Source: Amborella trichopoda (taxonomy: Eukaryota; Streptophyta; Magnoliopsida; Amborellales; Amborellaceae). From it: a DNA stretch of 64,000 bases. Below, in pieces: positions 57,331 to 64,000 of this stretch. A model generated the notes under the pieces. It was given only the letters and a program-made list of their open reading frames with translations. It did no database searches and had not been told where the DNA came from. Numbering within the stretch: the stretch's first letter is position 1; each line of letters starts with the position of its first letter. Location: positions 288,880-352,879 of the forward strand of contig NW_006499973.1 in assembly GCF_000471905.2 (NCBI RefSeq), written 5' to 3'. A program made the position numbers and the translations under genes.

Positions 57331-58856
57331 TAGATTAGGCTTTCTTTGGCTATGTGTTTAGGGTAGATGTGATAATTTTTTTTTTTTGGTCTTTTTTGCT
57401 TAGTTTAAAATTCTTGATCTTATCTTATAAAGATTAGATTTTTTTGAGATCCTTATCTTTTTATTCTATCTCTATCTTTTGCATTAGTATAATAGGTTGA
57501 TTTCATGTCCTTGCTTGATCACACTACTTGCACACACGACTAGAGTGTCAATTTTACACACATTATCACACATGTTTAGACATACCCAACAATGTTTTCA
57601 AAATTTCTAAAACCCCTATACTGACAATTAAATCATGTGAGTACCTAGTTTTGTGCTCACGACATTTGGGAATGCACCAACAATGAAGCGAGCACCACTC
57701 TGAGGAAATCCTGACCGCAAAATAAACCCACAATAGTAAAGTCCAACCTCCGCAATTGAACTGTAGTTGTGCTTATGTGGGCACCCACCAACCTTAACCA
57801 AGTTTTTAGCTCTTTACCTTAATTAGGTAACCTTGACCAGACCCAGCCTACTAATAGTCCTAGGTCAAATTGTTTCCAAACCATTCTTGTTTTCCTTGCT
57901 TTAAGCTTGATTCGAGTCTAGGACTTAGCTAGGTTCGAGTCTAGGTCTAATCAGGTTCTAGTTTAGGTCTAGCCCAGTCTATCTTGGATCCATCTCGGTT
58001 CGAGTCTAGGTTACAACCAAGTCCAAATCTAGAAGCCAAGTCCAAGTCTAGGTCTTGCTAAGTTTGAGCTGATGGCTAGTTAGTAGAATAGATTAGGCTT
58101 TCTTTGGCTTATGTGTTTAGGGTAGATGTGATCTTTTTTTTTTTTTGGTCTTATTTGCTTAGTTTAAAATTCTTGATCTTATCTTATAAAGATTAGATTT
58201 CTTTGATATCCTTATCTTTTTATTGTATCTCTATCTTTTGCATTAGTAGAATAGGTTGATTGCATGTGCTTGCTAGATCACACTACTTGCACACATGACT
58301 AGAGTGTCAATTTTACACACATTATCACACATGTTCAGACATACCCAACAATGTTTTCAAAATTTCTAAACCCTATACCGACACTTAAATCGTGTGAGTA
58401 CTTAGTTTTGTGCCCACGACATTTGGGAATGTACCAATAATGAAGTGAGCACCACTCTGAGGAGATTCTGACCACAAAACAAACCCACAATAAGTAAAGT
58501 CCAACCTCCACAATTGAATTGTTGCTGTGTGGGCACCCACCAACCTTAACCAAGTTTTTAGCTTTTTCCCTTAATTAAGTAATCTTGACCAGACCCAGCC
58601 TACCAATAGTCCTAGGTCAAATTGTTTCCTAACCATTTTTGTTTTCTTTGCTTTAAGCTAGATTCTAGTCTAGGACTCAGCTAGGTTCGAGTCTAGGTCT
58701 AATCAGGTTCTAGTTTAGGTCTAGCACAGTCTGTATTTGATCCATCTGGGTTCAAGTCTAGGATTACCTAGGTTCGAGTCTAGGTTACAACCAAGTCCAA
58801 ATCTAGAAGCCAAGTCCAAGTCTGGGTCTTGTTAAGTTTGAGCTGATGGCTAGTTA
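57331..58856. repeat. Two tandem copies of about 760 bp in the gypsy leader
   Basis: TAGATTAGGCTTTCTTTGGC begins at 57331 and 58089 (758 bp apart), and both units end AGCTGATGGCTAGTTA. Shared blocks include CACACTACTTGCACACA, CACGACATTTGGGAATG and CAACCTTAACCAAGTTTTTAG. Copy 2 has an extra TTCGAGTCTAGG segment. Confidence 0.88.
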
Positions 58857-59110
58857 CGTTTGAGTCCATCTTGGTTGAGGTCTAAGCTTAGTTAGGTCTA
58901 AGTCTTGGTTTAGGTCTCTAGCTCTATGTATGAATCTAGGTTGAAGCCTATCTGGGCCTACACCTAAGTCCACATTTAAGGCTCAACCCGGTCTAAATTT
59001 CAAGTCTAGGGCTACTCTAGGTCAATGGCCAAGTTCTAGACCCAGGTCGGTGACCTCAGCTATAGGTCTAGGTTCAATGTAAGTCTAAGTTTAGTCTAAG
59101 TTAGGTCCAA
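57890..59110. repeat. Low-complexity GTCTAGGT-rich sequence
   Basis: The words TTCGAGTCTAGG, AGGTCTAG and AAGTCTAGGT recur dozens of times at irregular spacing through the end of each 760-bp unit and beyond. No reading frame is kept. Confidence 0.7.
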
Positions 59111-59128
59111 CCTTTTAGTCTGGCAATC

Positions 59129-60900
59129 ATGGCTCAAGACCAGACCAAGATGCGGTCTAACCCTTTAGTTCAGCCTAAGCCTAGGGTGCCAAGTCAATCT
59201 TTTAGACATCGCTATGGTGTACCCTCAAACCATAAGACCCATGAGGATAAGTTCAGTCAGAACCCACATGGAAGTATAACTAGTCACCTAGGTCTCCAAG
59301 CCACCAATCGTCATGCCCATGATTCATGAACCAGGGGCCACCAAGTTAGTAAAGTCCATAGCAACCCGAATGATGAACTAATTAAATAGGCTAACATGTG
59401 AGATCAAGAATAAGTCGATTTGACTAAGGCAAGTCAAACATCCAAAACCCTGAAACCCTTAGGTCAGTCGACCTGAACTGGGTTAACTATGATGCTTAGT
59501 CTCCCTCTCACTCTCCTAACTCTGATAGCGAGTTGGTAGGGATCAACCCATACAGGGTTCATATAAGGCTAGCCACCAAAATAAAGCAGAGAGTCAAGCA
59601 TCATCCCCCAAGCCCAAGAGCTTGTCAAGCCTGGCCTCCACCTACCAAAACACTATTAGTGGCTTAGACCTTGATCCCACTATTCCAAGGGCTAAGCCAT
59701 AGTCAGCTTAGGCAACTCCCTGCGGTCCAAGCCTTCCTAAGAACTATAGGTCTAGGGGATGCATTTGGGAAACTACGTCAGGTCCCAACCAAGGGTATAG
59801 TCATCAAGGTCTTCTTGAATCTCGTGGTCAACGTAGTCAGGTGAGTCAGCCTAGAAGAGTCTGCAACCCACAAGTCAATCGACCCTTACCGGCAGGGGAA
59901 CCAGCTCAGTTCTAAGCCCAGTTGGTTCTTGGCCAAACTTACCCATGTCAGGTTCAGTCGGTCCAACTGGCCCAAGCTCATTGTCCATTAGCTCAGCTAG
60001 TTAAGGCTACACAATTAGTTCAATCCTACCATATGAAGACTCAACCAACCCAAGTCGTACCACGTGCAAACAGATTACCCACCGGTCCACTCCCTTTTGA
60101 CTGTGCCACAAGTCTAGGTGCAACCAACCCATGCTGTACCACAAACCCAGAGATGTCATGTCCATTATCCTGTTGAGTCCTACCTATTCTAGTCAGTTTT
60201 GGTCGTATCACCAACTCAAGCTAGTCCATCAATGTCAGGCAAACAACCAGTTGAGGCAGTCCCAACTACCCAATTAATTGAGTTAGCAGGTTTAAAAAGT
60301 GAACTAAAAACCTTTAAGCATACCTTGGCGAAGATGGGGGCTCCGGATATTCTCTCATCAAAAGCTTACGTCAAGCACATTCTCAGAGATTTCAAGCCTC
60401 ACCCACAAGGGTTTGAATTCCCCCACTCTGAAAACAAGTTTAGTTGGGCAGGGTGACCCCGAAAACCATGTCACTATTTACCTTCTATCTATTCATGTTC
60501 TTAAAGATAGACCTCACTGACTCAAGGCTATGTTCCAATACACCCTCTCTAGACAACCCTTGACCTGGTTCTGAGAGGTGGTTAGTAAACATCCAGAACA
60601 AACTCCTGATGAATTGCTCCGATGGTTTATTAAGCAATATTGTGGGACTAAACAATGACCGATGACTCTTGGCGAATTGGTCGCCACCTAGCATAATCTT
60701 AGTGAATCATTCACAGGTTTTACCAATAGATTTAGAGATGCTGCATCAAAATTCATTGATTACACACTCTTTGAAGACTCTCATATCAGTACGACCATAG
60801 AAAATGCGTCCTCTGAGAATAAGCTTTTCTTTAGCAAAAGCACTCAACCTTTATCTTTTGACTCAATGCTCAAAATAGATTTTGTGCTATGAGAGAGTAA
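59129..60900 (+). pseudogene. Ty3/gypsy gag relic
   Basis: An N-terminal block opens at 59129 (MAQDQTKMRSNPLVQ). The block at 60199-60456 holds LAGLKSELKTFKHTLAKMG, DILSSKAYVKHILRDFKPH and GFEFPHSENKFS. Next come, with stops, LTWF, SKHPEQTPDELLRWFIKQYC, PMTLGELVAT and SFTGFTNRFRDAASKF (about 60555-60755), the pattern of the retrotransposon Gag core. Multiple stops and shifts. No zinc knuckle was seen. Confidence 0.65.
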
Positions 60901-62630
60901 AGGAAAGGGTTCAAGATTAATTCCCGGTCATACTGGACCAAGAACCTGATGAAATCATATTAGGGCAAGAGCCTGACCATGATGAAGATTCATTTGAAAG
61001 TGACCCCAATAAGATAATAATTGAAGAGTCTGAAGCTCATCCCAAGTCGGAATCATCTTCAGAATGGCTTAGGGGATGGAGCTCACTCATGGCATGATTA
61101 GGTGATATCAGATGATACGGCTGTTTCACTTGAAGATGAAAAGGTCCTAGCCAATATCAATTTGATAAAGACCAATGAGTCAAGATCTCTGCCCAAGCCT
61201 GAATATCATCCAATATGGCCATAGGGAATGGGAAGATAAATCCCAGTTCCTTCATCCAATTAGTAGGTGTATATCAAAACGATAAATCCCAATTCCTTTA
61301 GCTAGGGAATTTAAAAAACCAAATGATGAGCATTGCCTTAGCTATAGGTCTATGATTTACAAGGAAACCATAGTGATACCAATTCCATGGGGAGCTCCTA
61401 TAAAATTAGAAGAGGCCAACCCATAAAAGGAGCATACTGCGTCTATAATTGAAACTAGTGAGGAGATCCTCTAGAGTTTAAAACCTAATAATATTGGTCA
61501 TCTAAAGGAGGAAGCAATTTCAGGTGTCCCAGTAAAAGTTGAGACCATGAAGTCACAAAGGGGCCAAATCATCCACCCCATGAAAAATGTCCCAGATGGA
61601 GCATGTACTCACTCAAACCCACGTGGCTAAAGAATCTTGAAAACAAAATACCAAGTATTGCCTTATCCTAAGGTCCATGGCCTAAAAGAGAACGGAAGAA
61701 TAAACTACACAAAGAATTCCATTTATGGTTGGAGAAGTAGACCCTCAAAAGATTTAAGACATCCCTATCCTAGAATGTGAGGTAGGGAAAAATAATTCAA
61801 ATCTTGTCGTTAGGGAATCTCAAATTCACAATGATGGGAGTAGCTTGGGTGAAGGTTCCAAAACTGAAGAAAAGGTGAGAAAACAAAACCACTTACATAG
61901 AGGTTCTATTGCAGTTGAAGATATAGGCTCATAGAAGATTTAAGACATCTTTGTGATGCTTGTCACGGCAAAAGCAAAGGGACTAACCAATTCAATCATT
62001 CAAATAAGTGCAGTGGGTAACCAATAGGAGGCTTAAGTCATCTATAAGACTAACCAAGATCCTGAGGTTAAGGATTCCCAAGGCCTCAATAATGAGGAAA
62101 GCCTTAATCTCAATACTCCAATTCCTGAATAAACAAACAAGCAAGTAAATCCTATGCGAAGGAAGTCAGAAGACACTGACAGGAGAAAATCAAGGGGAAA
62201 AATATTAAGGTTCAAAAGAAAACTTAACCTCTCAAAGGTTTGTGAAGAACTTGAACCTCTAGAAATCTTAAGAGGCCACCTGGGTCATCTGCATTCGATT
62301 TCTTGGCAAACTCACCCATTTGGGATGAGGGTTGAGCCTAGATCAATCAATCACACCATCCTCTAAGGTGGATTCAATAGTTAATAATGAAAAAGCGAAA
62401 GACCCAAACTTGGTCGTTCTTGAAGATTTAGCATCTTTATAAGAGTTAGAAGAAATCGATCACTTAGAAGTTCCAAGGGGACCACTAGGGCTACTAACAA
62501 AAATTTTAGGATGATCCACCTATCTGGGATGCAAAACCCATAGAAGAAAACATGGACAGGGGCATGACTCTACTAACTGGGCACCCTATATTCAGGGGGA
62601 TCTATCCCTTGAAATAGAAAGTATCAAAGA
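60901..62630 (+). other. Degraded gypsy sequence downstream of gag
   Basis: Glu/Asp/Ser-rich translations with frequent stops and no domain I recognise. A 70-codon frame at 62154-62366 is basic at its start (MRRKSEDTDRRKSRGKILRF) but unidentified. Confidence 0.4.
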
Positions 62631-62635
62631 AGATC

Positions 62636-62885
62636 CAGCAGGGGCAGTCCCATCCACCAGCTTGATAGGGATCTCCCCATCTAATTAGAACACTGTAATG
62701 GTTGTCCCATCTAACACACCAATAGGGGCAGTCTCAGCCACTAATAAAAAATGTAGTTGAGGCGGTCCCATCCAACATCCCGAAAGAGACAGTCTCAACC
62801 AATGAAGACCCTATAGGGACAGTCTTACCAAACCACTTGACAGAGGTAACCCTACCAAACCACTTGATAAGAGTGTCCCCTTTTG
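62636..62885 (+). repeat. Degenerate coding-like repeat, about 30-60 bp units
   Basis: GGGGCAGTC(C/T)CA and CCATCTAAC words recur. The plus-strand translation shows VPSN followed by PIG and V(S/L) several times. It looks like a decayed peptide repeat. No function proposed. Confidence 0.6.
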
Positions 62886-64000
62886 ATATGATATTCTAGC
62901 AGGGGGACAATCAATGGGGCTTATGCCTTATCTGATGACTCTCAAAATACACATGATCATTAGCTCACCAATGCCAATTTGAAGTTCCAAATGAAAAAAA
63001 TTACCATCATCTCCTCTTCCCTTTCAAATATCCAAGAGGGCATCCATTGTGTAGACATCCTACTTCATGGATATCAACTAGGGGCAAGGAAAATCTAAAG
63101 ATAACCATGATTAAAACCTCCCTGCCACCTAAAGGAAAGAAGGATGATTGAGTTCTCATATATTTTTAGGGCGAAGTGCCAAAAAAATAGAAACGCACCA
63201 CTGACTCTTCTTCTTCTCTTTCTCTTTCTTTGTCTTCTTCAAAAGTGAAGAAAAAAAAGACAAAAAAAGAAAAAAGAAAAAAGAATAAAACAAAAAGCCA
63301 AAAAAAAGAAAAAGAAAAAAATTTCATTGGGCTTAAAATCCGAAAAGAACCCCGAGCATTGAAAAAAAGCCATCGGGTTGAACACAAGAAAGGGACCCTA
63401 TGGCGATATACTTCCTTTTTTTTTTTAAAAAAAAGAAGTATTTCTCTATCTTTTCATCTCTTCTCCAATATCTCTAAATATTCTTCTCAACTTCTCTTCT
63501 CAAGTCAAAACGCTATCAAAAGTGAAAGAAATTTGAAGCCATCCGTCCAAGTAAATCTAAAGAGTTTCAGCTGTTTAAACTTCAAAGGAGTGGGAGTGAA
63601 GGAACGAAATTGGAAGTCCAAGGAGATTCTGAGTACTTAGGGGTAGTATCCCATATTATCCAAGACATCGGCTTGCTTGGAAACTTCAGATAGCTCCCCT
63701 TTCAGTTGTGACATGAGAGCCAAGAATGGAAGATGAAAGAGTACTCGATGATTCCTCTTCCTGAAGGTCCCAAACATAAGCTAGGAAAGCTCACATTCGA
63801 AAAAGGAAAAATCTCCATGACAAGCATGAGCCTGAACTGTTTACCAACCTGTTTTTTTTTTCCCTTTTCAAAAAATTTCCCTTACGTGTTTATGAGTTTC
63901 CGAAAACCTTAATTTCTTTTTAAATCGTATGCTTGGGAAATAGGGCATGTTTTCAAACATTCTCAGTTTTCAAAATTGCTAAAAATATTTTCTAAAACGA
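62886..64000. other. Low-complexity tail of the window
   Basis: A CT-rich tract (63206-63240) is followed by an A/G-rich tract (63245-63330) that could pair with it. A Lys-rich frame at 63230-63640 is due to these tracts. No gene is supported. Confidence 0.4.

Larger units (their letters stand above)
56967..64000 (+). mobile_element. Internal region of a decayed Ty3/gypsy element, runs off the window
   Basis: After the primer-binding site come a long untranslated leader with tandem repeats, a broken gag and a long low-complexity stretch. No protease, RT or integrase is seen before the window ends, so pol (if present) lies beyond it. The length of the leader suits the large plant Tat/Ogre-like group, though this is inference. 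Confidence 0.55.

Noticed and set aside
63230..63640. 136-codon Lys-rich frame
   Set aside because: Caused by an A/G-rich low-complexity tract; no conserved features.
1..64000. Searched for intact tRNA, rRNA and organelle-derived insertions
   Set aside because: None seen. The only tRNA-like sequence is the body of the SINE at 13253.

Overview
This is a window of plant nuclear DNA, most likely from a flowering plant with a repeat-rich genome. The evidence is AT-rich sequence, split genes with GT-AG introns, a plastid-targeting N-terminus, plant Ty1/copia and Ty3/gypsy retrotransposons, hAT transposase relics, dense MITEs and a tRNA-derived SINE. I cannot name the species. Host genes fill only a small part of the window; most of the rest is transposable elements at several stages of decay, often nested.

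Layout. 0.2-0.7 kb: a four-unit tandem repeat. 1.4-6.0 kb: a decayed copia element (copia-A) whose 3' LTR ends about 430 bp before the first host gene. 6.4-18.6 kb: a three-exon gene for a predicted plastid membrane protein of 244 residues. Its second intron is about 10.2 kb and holds two antisense hAT transposase relics, one MITE and one SINE with a perfect 17-bp target duplication. 19-26.5 kb: MITEs, a possible LINE trace, foldback elements, and a long-inverted-repeat element nested in another foldback. 26.7-28.75 kb: a copia solo LTR with perfect 5-bp target duplication. 29.6-30.5 kb: two MITEs. 31.7-32.6 kb: a two-exon gene for a 97-residue plant protein of unknown function. 35.2-43.3 kb: a copia element with two 2-kb LTRs (copia-B), inserted into a MITE. 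43.5-45.1 kb: nested MITEs, an 82-base assembly gap and another foldback. 46.7-52.3 kb: a gypsy-type gag reading frame split by a third copia element (copia-C). 54.2-55.2 kb: a second copy of the 97-residue gene. 55.8-64 kb: the 5' part of a decayed Ty3/gypsy element that runs off the window.

How the parts relate. The two 97-residue genes lie in a segmental duplication in the same orientation. The second duplicate has been split by several kilobases of later insertions between its upstream segment and its gene. Retrotransposon coding regions all carry stops and frameshifts, so none looks autonomous.

The most notable system is a MITE family with about a dozen full or partial copies. Full copies are about 365-410 bp and six have perfect 9-bp target duplications, which suggests Mutator-type mobilisation. 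Two subfamilies carry different subterminal sequences that are palindromic at the same place, so pairing is kept while sequence is not.
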